A program made the position numbers and the translations under genes. Of a DNA stretch of 64,000 nucleotides, positions 20,959 to 30,247 are shown one piece after another. The stretch covers positions 1,301,363 to 1,365,362 of the forward strand of contig OZ024792.1 of the NCBI GenBank assembly GCA_964017065.1. Direction: 5' to 3'. Source of the DNA: Haliclona indistincta. Taxonomy: Eukaryota > Porifera > Demospongiae > Haplosclerida > Chalinidae. Positions within the stretch are counted from its first letter, which is position 1, and each line of letters starts with the position of its first letter. A model generated the notes under the pieces. It saw nothing but the letters and a program-made list of their open reading frames with translations, was not told the origin of the DNA and made no database searches.

Positions 20959-22767
20959 ATGGCTTTGCTAGTTTGCAACAAGCATGGCTCCGACGTTCGC
21001 TATTTCTGCGAAACGTGTTTGGAACACGTGTGCCCGAAATGTCTCGCAAGTGGAGCCCACCATGGCCACAAGTTCACTTCATTGAGTCAACGGTTTGTGT
21101 CAGAACACAACCAAATGCTGCTTGTACAGGAACAGATCAAGGAGACGATGCGAGTTATTACAACGCTGACAAAAAAAATTGATGACGAAGATGCCCAATT
21201 TGAAAGGAGCTACGAACAAACTCGCAGTCACATCGAAAACTTTTTTCGTTCAGTTCAAGACATGGCCAGTGACAGGGAAAGAACACTGATGGAGCAGGTG
21301 GACAGCAAGCAAGCAGAGCTCGTCAGCAAGCTGAAAGCGTTTTATTCGGAATTGGATGCTGCCGAAAAGAACTGCTATCACTGGTTGGAACGTCAGCGAG
21401 AGGTCATCGAAAGACTCAAAAGTAACGACATCTCTGCCACTGGCGAGTACAACGCCTGTATGGCTGGTCTGAAGCAGGCGGAGCAAACTGTTAAAGAACT
21501 GAATGCTCAACTAGTCGAGATCCTGCAGCGACCACCTGTCATTACTTTCACTTGTGATGAGCAACAAGCTGACGAGCTCAAAGAAGCAATCAAGAACTTC
21601 GGAGAGTTTGATGAATACACAACCACGACCTTTCAAGAACCAGACAAGATGGCATACTTTGTTGTGGGTAGCGGTCGTATTCAATCGAATGAGACTCCAC
21701 AAGATAATTACGCGACTCCTCGCAAAGCAGGTCGTCGTCCCCCTAATGAAGAAACAGATTTTTCAAAGGCTGGTCCTCAGTATAAAGCCCTTGCTACTGA
21801 TCAAATGTGTCAACCAATGGAGTATGAATTAGCGCCACTTAACAAGGATGGTAGTGCAGCTGGATCAACAACTATCCAGCCATACTCAGTGATTCAACAT
21901 TTTCTTATGAAAGAACAAGGAGAAGTGACTGGTGCTCTGCCGACTAAGGTCTGTATTCAATTTGACCATATCTTGGTCTCAGAAGATGGTTCAATCAGGT
22001 GCCTCCAGAGTGAGAAATTAACAAAGAAAATTACAAAAGTGGGAAAAAATAAGCTAAGGCGACCAGAAGGCATCACCTACTATAGCCAGAAGGAAAAGTT
22101 CCTCATAGTGGACTCTGTCACCAAGAAGCTCATCAAGGTGAAACCTGACACTGGAAAAATGAATGAAGTTGACCTCCCACACATCTTTGCTCCTGGAGAC
22201 ATAGCCATAACCACTGGACCTAACCCGACCATCTTCATCACTGACACACAGTCCATATGTGTTTTCAAGTACAGCACAAATGGAGCTTACCAAGAAACAA
22301 TTCAGTTACGTAGATTTGGAGTGAAGCGTCCAGTTGGCATAGTTTACATGGATGGGTTTCTCTACATTGCTGATATCGAATGCCATTGCATATTCAAATT
22401 CGATACTGAAGGAGTGTTTTCTGAAAAATTTGGAACCCGTGGTCTCGCTCCAGGTTGCCTCAATCAGCCATATGGTATCACTGCTCTTCCTGAAGAAAAA
22501 CTTGCTATTACAGAGTCGGGTAATCATCGTGTCTCAGTGTTCAATAGTGAGGGACAGTTTGTCCAGTGCTTTGGAGCGAAAGGAAGAGACCATGGAATGT
22601 TCAATATGCCCAAAGGAATATCAGCTGACTCATCTCGACTGGTAGTGGTCGACTACGGTAACAAGCGTGTTCAAGTATTCTCACTGGATACTATAATGGC
22701 CGAGTATGAAGAGCCAGCTGTCATCAATACGGATGACCCAGAAATACTTTATGACACATGCAACTAA
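20959..22767 (+). CDS. RING-less B-box / coiled-coil / NHL protein (pair 2)
   Basis: A single exon encodes 602 aa. B-box ligands are C6, H9, C17, C20, C25, C28, H34 and H37. The coiled coil (~45-215) contains KIDDEDAQFERSYEQTRSHIEN and NDISATGEYNACMAGLKQAE, near-invariant among the paralogues. The variable linker (~240-330) holds YATP and YELAP. The NHL propeller (~340-580) includes RRPEGITYYSQKEKFLIVDS, PTIFITDTQSICVFKYS, FLYIADIECHCIFKFD and RLVVVDYGNKRVQVFSL. The protein ends ILYDTCN. The lack of a RING argues against E3 activity. The propeller probably binds a ligand that is not deducible here. Confidence 0.93.
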   Translation: MALLVCNKHGSDVRYFCETCLEHVCPKCLASGAHHGHKFTSLSQRFVSEHNQMLLVQEQIKETMRVITTLTKKIDDEDAQFERSYEQTRSHIENFFRSVQDMASDRERTLMEQVDSKQAELVSKLKAFYSELDAAEKNCYHWLERQREVIERLKSNDISATGEYNACMAGLKQAEQTVKELNAQLVEILQRPPVITFTCDEQQADELKEAIKNFGEFDEYTTTTFQEPDKMAYFVVGSGRIQSNETPQDNYATPRKAGRRPPNEETDFSKAGPQYKALATDQMCQPMEYELAPLNKDGSAAGSTTIQPYSVIQHFLMKEQGEVTGALPTKVCIQFDHILVSEDGSIRCLQSEKLTKKITKVGKNKLRRPEGITYYSQKEKFLIVDSVTKKLIKVKPDTGKMNEVDLPHIFAPGDIAITTGPNPTIFITDTQSICVFKYSTNGAYQETIQLRRFGVKRPVGIVYMDGFLYIADIECHCIFKFDTEGVFSEKFGTRGLAPGCLNQPYGITALPEEKLAITESGNHRVSVFNSEGQFVQCFGAKGRDHGMFNMPKGISADSSRLVVVDYGNKRVQVFSLDTIMAEYEEPAVINTDDPEILYDTCN

Positions 22768-23085
22768 ACGTAAACACTGACTTCAAGAATCCTAGTGTGT
22801 ATGTAGTGTTAGTGATATATTCAGTATAGTCCCCGATGAATCTCTTTGGTTAATAAATTTTGTGGTGTATACTGATTCAATGTATTACTGTGTCAACTAA
22901 AACAATACATTCGCGCAGCATTCGCGTATAAAATTTTCGTATAATTCGCGAGAATTTCTACCGCAAAATTTCGCCCGCTAGGCTAGACAGTAATAAGTGA
23001 TCAGGGATAAAAAACAAAAGCTTCACAAAATAGCTAATTTTTTCACACATTATTGTTTTATGATGTAAGAGAAAAAGCAGAGCCT
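22768..23085. other. Tail-to-tail spacer, no gene seen
   Basis: This AT-rich 3'-flanking sequence contains TTAATAAATT near 22850 (a possible polyadenylation signal for the NHL gene) and a TTCGCG-rich patch at 22911-22976. Unlike after pairs 3-5, no PIGN-like fragment is present here. Confidence 0.5.
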
Positions 23086-25712
23086 TCAATTTATAGTTAT
23101 ATATATGCCTTCATCTTGATCAGGAGGTGGAGGTGGAGAGAAAGTTGGCACTGGGGGTAGAGAAGGAAAGGAACGAAAAGAACGAGAAGTAGGTGAAGCA
23201 ATATCATCATAGATCTCTTCCTGAGATGTGGAAAAATTTGGATGATAGTTTTCTTCAGCATTTTGATGCTCATCAGAGCTGACTCTAAGATGACTAGGCT
23301 GTCTGTCTCTAATAGCTTCTGCTGATTGGTTTTTAAATGAAGGTTTTTTAGGTACAGGAGGACGTTGCATTTTTGAATATTGTTTGGATGATGACTGTTT
23401 GAAAGCTTGTATTTGGGGCATAGCTGATGCCGATCTTTGGCGCTGTGGTGGTTTAAATTTGCATTCATATGGTTGTAAACTGCTGCATCGTTTAATTGGT
23501 TCTTGTTCAAATGTCTCTATTTCAACCTCACCATAGTTTCTCAGTTTAGCTCTAACCTTAGTTGGATTGGCTTCAAATTGGCTTGTATGCATGGAACATT
23601 GTGACTGAATCCTCTTCACAGCATTTTGCACCTTCTTGAGGCGATATGTTGCTTTTTCCACTTCTCCAAGTGACATTGCATCTTCTGAAGCAAGTTTAGT
23701 TAGAACATCTTCTCCATGTCTCCAGACCTCCTGTAATGTATCCCATTCAATTGACAAGGTTTCACGTGGTTTCCTGTGTTTGAGGAAGCTGTGACGCTGA
23801 GAAGCATGCATCAGATTATGCTCAAAATATGCTTTACGATTATCAAATTGACTTCGAATATCTCCAATATTTGTATGAATGCTGGCCTTGGCTGTTTCAC
23901 ACTTGCTCTGTAGTCTATCCTCTTCTGTACGAAGTGCACGCATCTGGCGCCGTGCTGTACTGGCTGCTTCTTTAGTAGCATATCCAGCCTGTTCCAGTCT
24001 GGATTCCATGCTAACGAAAGCCTGACTCATTTCCTTCCAATCATGATCGCTGTGCTCACCAGTACCAAGACACTGACAGCAGAGCAGTTGAGAACAGCTT
24101 GGATCATTGCAGAAATACTGAAATGGCTCTTTGTGCTTGCCACAGCATGGTGACTGGTTGTCTTGCTGTTTCTGCTGTAGTCCTTCACCTGCATTGATAT
24201 AATAATGGATGCACTGTAAAGAGATAATCCTATACTACAATTCTTGTATCAAGAATGTGCATAGTTTTAAAGTTCCTGTTAGTTTCTTTGACTGGCATTA
24301 TAACTAAGTCATAGGGGAACTCCAAGGGTTGTTACCTAATTGATACCTTTGACAGGTGTGCATAATTTTTCTCTTCTTACTACAAAGTTATTATAATCAG
24401 AAAGAAGGCATAACCGATATCCATCATACTGCTGATACAAGGTGTTAAATACCATTGTTAAATACCATACCATATACAGCGGTTTAAAGAGATCTTGCAA
24501 CGCTACAGTCAAAGCGGGTGGAGCGTGAAGTCAAGCACAGTGAAAGCGTGGAGTAACACGTTTTCTTACGTTGACCAATCAAATACACGCTTCAGTTCTC
24601 TGATGCGGGCCCGCACATGACCAGCGGTGTTTGATTGGTCAACATATTACTTCAGCTTTGACTGTGGCGTTGCAAGATCTCTTCAAACCTCTGTAACAAT
24701 ACCATATAATATTGTTGATTCATGGCACCTATCACCAGGAGCTTATCATTTCAAGGAGTGTACATGCAACTGTGGAACAATGGAAAATAAATGTGCTGCT
24801 TTTGTGCTCAAGAATTATATAGCCCTAGTGAGGTGTACTTTTATACGGCTTGTACAAAAACTGTCTGAAAAAGAATTTTTTTCAATGATGGTTTATTGTG
24901 TCATTACCACTCATCTTAGAATGGTGTCACACACTACATTACTTCATGTATTATGTCATGGCTTCAAAAGTGCATTAATTTGTATAGCACTAAAACTGCC
25001 CTTGATGCTTTCCGCGTGGAGGAGTGAAGGAATGTTCGCGCCGCTAGAAATGAGAAAGTGACGCGTATTTGCGTGTCATGACGAAGTAACCACCCATTGG
25101 GGGTCAATTAAGGTGTCCACGAGGCGTTAATTGACCCCCAGTGGGCGGGTACCTCGCCATGATACACAAATACGTGTCACTTTTTCATTGCTCGCGGTGC
25201 GAAAATTCCTTCACGCCTCTATGCGGAAAGCATCTACAATTTCACTTTCCAGTTTTCCACTACCAAAGTAGGCGTGGTTCATTGCACAGTTAGATGCAAT
25301 GTACATGGATTCGTCCATATAATTATTTTTAGCAGCTCATACCTGATTGATTGTTCTTGTGTTCTTGATCAGGAAGAGAGTAATATTCGTCTTCATCATC
25401 AGCTCTCTGTGACTTTGTCAAGTCATAGTTGCGACTACGGAGAGCTTGCTTTAGTTTCTGCCAATTAGCTGTAGGATCATTTCGTCTCCAGCACGAGATC
25501 ATCTCTAGCTTGCAACGATCAATGTCATGGCTGTATTGCACTTCAATCTTTCTTAAGTCATGCTGCTTAATGTGTAAGTAGGTTCCCAGGAGAAACCAAT
25601 TGGTAACACTTTGAAGAACTCTCAGGATGTTTGGGTAATCAAAAGGCTCAGCTGTAGAAATAATTATTATAAGCATTAATAATCGTTAAGATTTACCTTG
25701 CAGTTGGTCCAT
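23086..25712 (-). CDS. Death domain / B-box / coiled-coil adaptor (pair 3)
   Basis: Three exons (25712-25697, 25651-25343, 24188-23086) give 475 aa. The death-domain exon is 309 nt, the same length as in pair 2 (SVTNWFLLGTYLHIKQHDLRK ... CKLEMISCWRRNDPTANWQKLKQALRSRNYD). The B-box has CGKH ... CCQC ... HSDH. The coiled coil contains LRTEEDRLQSKCETAKASIH. The C-terminal part has QPYECK, the SH3-type RPPVPKKP, EEIYDDIASP, a polyproline run, and the C-terminus GIYITIN. Its 1.15-kb second intron holds two MITE-like elements. The divergent partner starts 187 bp from its ATG. Confidence 0.9.
24477..24693. mobile_element. mariner-like MITE (TA target duplication)
   Basis: The ~39-bp terminal inverted repeats start CAGCGGTTTAAAGAGATC on the left and CAGAGGTTTGAAGAGATC on the right (reverse complement), flanked by TA on both sides (24475-24476 and 24694-24695). 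The element is 217 bp with no coding capacity. A CAG start with TA duplication is typical of Tc1/mariner derivatives. It lies in an intron of the pair-3 adaptor gene. Confidence 0.75.
25004..25234. mobile_element. MITE-like long inverted repeat
   Basis: Arms of about 105 bp (ATGCTTTCCGCGTGGAGGAG on the left; the right-arm complement begins ATGCTTTCCGCATAGAGGCG) meet near 25110-25130 around GGGGGTCAATTA. The element is non-coding and lies in the same intron as the mariner-like MITE. The target duplication is unclear. Confidence 0.7.
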
Positions 25713-25899
25713 TCTGTTCACAACAACAATAATACAATCACGATGTTGATCAAGTTGCATTTATAATGCAACGTGACAGTGATTTATTTGGGATTCCCCC
25801 CGGGACTTTTCGGCATGCCTACGTAGACACGTGGGATACGATACATAATAGACTACATGTCGAGTCTAGCTGAAAGAACTGGTCCATAGTATTCAACTG
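25713..25899. promoter_or_regulatory. Bidirectional promoter of pair 3 with kappaB-like sites
   Basis: Only 187 bp separate the two start codons. GGGATTCCCC at 25790-25799 fits the Rel/NF-kappaB consensus GGGRNNYYCC exactly. A second near-match, GGGACTTTTC, lies at 25802-25811. Sponges have NF-kappaB (established knowledge). Function at this site is inference. Confidence 0.55.
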
Positions 25900-27684
25900 A
25901 TGGCGCTAGCTTGCAACAGGCACGGTTCTGCAGTGCGCTACCACTGTGAACAATGTTCAGAGCACATGTGTCCAACGTGTCTAGCAAGTGGAGCTCATCA
26001 TGGCCACAAATTCTATTCTTTGAGTAAAATGTTCGAGTCAGAACACGATCGAATGCAGGTCGTGCAGGAGCAAGTCAAGGAAACGATGCGCGTGATCTCA
26101 ACTCTCGCAAAGAGAATCGATGATGAAGACGTCCGCCTCGAAAGAAGCTACGAACTAACTCGCAGTCACGTCGAAAATGTATTTCGATCTGTCGATGACT
26201 TGGCCAATGACAGAGAAAGGACACTGATAGAACAGGTGGATGGTAAGCAAGCAGAATTCGTAAGCAAACTAGAGTTATACTACACTGAGTTGGATGCGGC
26301 AGAAAAGAACTGCCAGCACTGGCTGGAACGTAAACAAGAGGTTATAAAACGGCTAAAAAATAACGATATCTCGGCCACAGGCGAGTATAACAACTGTATG
26401 GCTGGTCTAAAGCAGGCGGAACAAGCTGTTAAAGAATTGAATTCTCAACTGGTAGAGATCCTGCAGCGACCACCTGTCATCACCTTCACTTGCAACGTGC
26501 GACAGGCTGACGAGCTAAAAAAAGCTATCAGAAATCTCGGAGAGTTTGATAAATACACTACCACGACCTTTCAAGAACCAGAAAAGATGACATACTATGA
26601 ATGTTCAAATGAATTTCCAGAGCCCTATACTTTGCCTGATTTGCCTATTCAGGTACCCAATGAGGACACAGATTCAGCTAATCAGGCCCGACCTAAACCT
26701 GAACGTTCGCAATATAAGGCCATCTCTGCTGATCATGTGAGTCCACCGACACAGTACGAACTCCCTACATGTGGTCCATCTCAAGCTCCTAGCCCATGCC
26801 AAGCTACCTCTGTCCAGCCAGATATGGTCGTTCCATATTTTCAAATGAAAGATTGCCAAGATGTGTCAGGTACTTTACCAAAAAGAACCTGTATCTATTG
26901 CAATAGCATCTTAGTCACTGAAGAGGGTTCAATCAGGTGCCTCCAGAATGGATTGTTAGCTAAGAAAATCACAAAAGTAGGACGAACCAAACTGAGGCAA
27001 CCTGAAGGCATTACCTACTACAGGCAAAAGGGAAAGTTCCTTGTGGTCGACTCTTTCTCTAAGAAGCTCATCAAGGTGAAACCCGACACTGGAAAAACTG
27101 ATGAAGTTGACCTTCCGCACATCATTACTCCTGGAGACATTACCATAACCACTGGGCCTACCCCGACCATCTTCATCACTGACAAGCATTCCTTGTGTGT
27201 TCTCAAGTACAGCACAAATGGAGCTTACCAAGGTGGTATTCCTTTACAAGGATGTGGAGCAAAGCGTCCAGTTGGCATAGCCTACATGGCTGGGTTTCTC
27301 TATATTGCTGATGTCGAATGCCATTGCATCTTCAAATTTGACACTGAAGGTGTGTTTTCTGGAAAAATTGGAAGCCATGGTAATGCTCCAGGTTGCCTTA
27401 ATCAGCCATATGGTATCACCGCTCTTCCAGGAGAAAAATTTGCTATTACAGAGTTGGGCAATCATCGTGTCTCAGTGTTCGATAGCGAGGGACAGTTTGT
27501 CCAGTGCTTTGGAGCGAAGGGAAGAGTCCTTGGAATGTTCAACACGCCCAAAGGAATATCAGCTGACTCATCTCGACTAGTAGTGGTCGACTACAGTAAC
27601 AAGCGTGTTCAAGTATTCTCACTGGATACTATAATGGCTGAGGCTCATGATCATGAGTTGTATGAAGCATGCAACTACATGTAA
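25900..27684 (+). CDS. RING-less B-box / coiled-coil / NHL protein (pair 3)
   Basis: A single exon encodes 594 aa. The B-box (CNRH ... CEQC ... CPTC ... HHGH) is near the N-terminus with no RING. The coiled coil is colinear with the paralogues (RIDDEDVRLERSYELTRSHVEN). The linker (~235-330) has YTLPDLP and QYELP motifs and differs strongly from the others. NHL repeats run from ~345 to 580 (LRQPEGITYY, PTIFITDKHSLCVLKYS, FLYIADVECHCIFKFD, RLVVVDYSNKRVQVFSL). The C-terminus LYEACNYM extends the conserved YxxCN by two residues. The gene is followed by a decayed PIGN 3' fragment. Confidence 0.93.
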   Translation: MALACNRHGSAVRYHCEQCSEHMCPTCLASGAHHGHKFYSLSKMFESEHDRMQVVQEQVKETMRVISTLAKRIDDEDVRLERSYELTRSHVENVFRSVDDLANDRERTLIEQVDGKQAEFVSKLELYYTELDAAEKNCQHWLERKQEVIKRLKNNDISATGEYNNCMAGLKQAEQAVKELNSQLVEILQRPPVITFTCNVRQADELKKAIRNLGEFDKYTTTTFQEPEKMTYYECSNEFPEPYTLPDLPIQVPNEDTDSANQARPKPERSQYKAISADHVSPPTQYELPTCGPSQAPSPCQATSVQPDMVVPYFQMKDCQDVSGTLPKRTCIYCNSILVTEEGSIRCLQNGLLAKKITKVGRTKLRQPEGITYYRQKGKFLVVDSFSKKLIKVKPDTGKTDEVDLPHIITPGDITITTGPTPTIFITDKHSLCVLKYSTNGAYQGGIPLQGCGAKRPVGIAYMAGFLYIADVECHCIFKFDTEGVFSGKIGSHGNAPGCLNQPYGITALPGEKFAITELGNHRVSVFDSEGQFVQCFGAKGRVLGMFNTPKGISADSSRLVVVDYSNKRVQVFSLDTIMAEAHDHELYEACNYM

Positions 27685-27744
27685 CAATAAGTGAAATTTG
27701 CTATGTATTTACATGTTATGCATAATGAATTTTTTTGATAAAAA

Positions 27745-28075
27745 AAATTAAATTCTAAAGGGTGTTTTTTAACTTTCTAGGCACAAATGATCTACCAGTC
27801 AACAAGCAGCTAGTGATAGACAGCTCCATAGCAACACACCTACTGCACACACATACATGCTGAGTTGAGTCACTGTTTCTTGCCAGTCTCATGAATCAGT
27901 GTGTAAAAATTAGCCCAATGATATCCAGTACAGCAAGATACAACAATGCTGAGGTTTGTAGGACTGGTCGAGTATACAGAGGATGATGTTGATGAGAATT
28001 CCACTAGTCAGCCAGCTGTCATCATCTGGTAGCCTCCAAACAAACCAAAAAACCAACATCAGACAGTAAGACAAT
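27745..28075 (-). pseudogene. Decayed 3' fragment of the PIGN-like gene
   Basis: This segment matches the last ~110 codons and the 3' flank of the gene at 43232 (CTAGGCACAA..GATCTACCAGT; CAATGATATCCAGTACAGCA), with many indels and stops and an internal deletion. It has the same relation to the upstream NHL gene as the intact copy has to the pair-5 NHL gene. Confidence 0.85.
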
Positions 28076-28314
28076 TATCTCCTTTCCAGATAAAAAAGTC
28101 GTCACTATACACTGATGTAGTCCGCCTCCTGAAACACACAATGCTTTGGAGATGAATACAAATTCTGAAGATCGGTCGAATATCAATTATTTTCTAATTG
28201 AAAAACAAAGAAGTAACTGCATAGTGTGCATATAATATGTTAGTCTCAACAAACAAACAAATCAAACCACCTGACCCTGGGCTGCAATTAGGTGAAAGAA
28301 ATTAATTACTAAAG

Positions 28315-28482
28315 TGATCCAGAAGGCATCACCTAGCTACTATAGCCATCTCTCGTAGTGGACTCGTATGAAGCTTACCAAGGTGAAAGCTGAAATTGGA
28401 AAAAGTCAAGAAGTTAACCTCCTACACTTAATTTCTTCTGGAAAAATTTCCATAACCATTGCTTCCGACCATCTTCTGTTTC
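28315..28482 (+). pseudogene. Decayed NHL-propeller relic
   Basis: About 165 bp resemble the NHL genes' first propeller repeats (CCAGAAGGCATCACC, ATAGTGGACT-like, AAGCTTACCAAGGTGAAA, TCCATAACCAT), with deletions and frameshifts. Further scraps occur at 28756-28800 (CCAGCCAGATAT..ATGGTCGTTC) and 30022-30060 (AAGAAAATCACAAAAGTAG). The scraps imply a former NHL gene, and probably a former pair, between pairs 3 and 4. Confidence 0.75.
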
Positions 28483-30247
28483 TTTCATCTTTGTTGTACT
28501 GTTGAAATTTACCTGAGTGTGCATTGAAGAAGTAGTTAATACAGCTCATGTAATCACCAACTAGCTTCATTCATCAATCAGTTCAAGACAACATGACCAT
28601 CAGCTCCTCTCTGACAATCAACCATCTGCACTCAATTAACCTGCAATTTTATTTAATTTCTGTCATTAACAATGTACTTGATCTTTGCACGATAAGTTGA
28701 CATAGCACTGGGATTAGAATGCGATGTCCTGAAGACTATGTGAACCCAATCAGACTACAGTTATCCAGCCAGATATGTATATGGTCGTTCTACATTCACT
28801 GCTCTACATGATGTTATCATAATTATTTTTAAATGGGCGAATGGGCGGAAGATTGTAGTGTTCAGATGAATGGGCAGGAAGATTGTAAGTGTCTAGACTA
28901 CTGGACAACTATGTAAGTTGCACTGTTTTCTAGATTACCAGTGAAGTGTTTCAAACTTTCGCCGAGAAAATTTAGTCCTTATCATGCTCAGTGAGAGTTG
29001 AATTTGTCCAAATTGTTTTGGTGTGTATTCTCAATGAGTGAGAGAGATTTGCTGTGAATCTAAGGTGAAAATGGGCAACTGACATTGCGCTTACTGACGC
29101 TTTTCAGGAAGGTATAAAAAATTATTACCAGATGCTTGTATTCCCTATCATACAGTGCTTCCAGCTTAAAGATTAGAATTTTGAAAATTTGACTTATTGT
29201 GGAGTAAAACCAACATTATAGATGCTGTGACCGTTAAATCTGGTACGAATCTTGATACATCATTGCTGATCATAAAAATGAAGTTTAAATGACTCACAAG
29301 AAGTAATATTAAAGTTATGAATGGTTATGTAGAAGTGATTAGCGAACGTCAGTAGCAAAAGTGTTTAGGCTTGGAAATTTGCATTTGACTTAGTTAAGAA
29401 TAGCCACTTGTCATACAACACAAGGAATAGTTCAATTTTCAATAGGAATTGATTCGGTTGCTAATGTTTTGCTGCATAATATTTTTATGTAATTTAACAC
29501 ACAAAAATTCCTCCGTTTTAGAGTTCAAAAAGTGTTTAGGCTCAAATTTCAACAAATTTGTTAGTTAAGAATGGTCTTTAAAGCAGGTAGTACATACATA
29601 GCATAATTTTATAAGTTGCAAAAATGAAAGCTGTACTTTAAACGGTGCAGTAGTTACAAGATTTTTATTACCAACTTTTGGCAATTTCAAGCTTCCGCGA
29701 ATTATCGTGTGACGTCACACATTAAAACCTACAATTAATTCCAATGATACCTCACTGCGTGTAATTATGATATTCTTACTATCTTTGAGTAAACAGCACC
29801 ACCTAGAACGCAAAATTCCAATTTTGCAGTAGACACTAGAATAAACACTGTGTAAAAATTCTACTCTTTAAGGTTACGGTTGCTGGAAGCAGTGCTGGAA
29901 GCACTGTAGATGGTCCTATATGTATATAATTTTTTATGTGTATCGATCCGTCGTCTAACCTATATAGTGTGTATCATCTTGTTCACTGAATAGTGTTCAG
30001 CCAGGTATCTATAGTGTGAAATGTTAAATAAGAAAATCACAAAAGTAGAACGAAACAAGCCCGATACATGAGCTGATCATAATAGAATTTTCATGTTAAC
30101 GTGCAGTTATTCAGTTCAGCTAAATTTTTATTTTTAATAATACAAAATGCTCATAGTTATTACATACAATTTTAGTGATGTTTGTGTCAAACTCATGCAT
30201 AGTTATAATCAGTAACTAAAAACTGGGAAAACATGTTGATTCTAAAT
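28483..30247. other. Degenerate intergenic region
   Basis: No intact gene is present. Apart from the NHL scraps at 28756-28800 and 30022-30060, the sequence is AT-rich with no long inverted repeats and no coding similarity that I can see. Confidence 0.5.
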
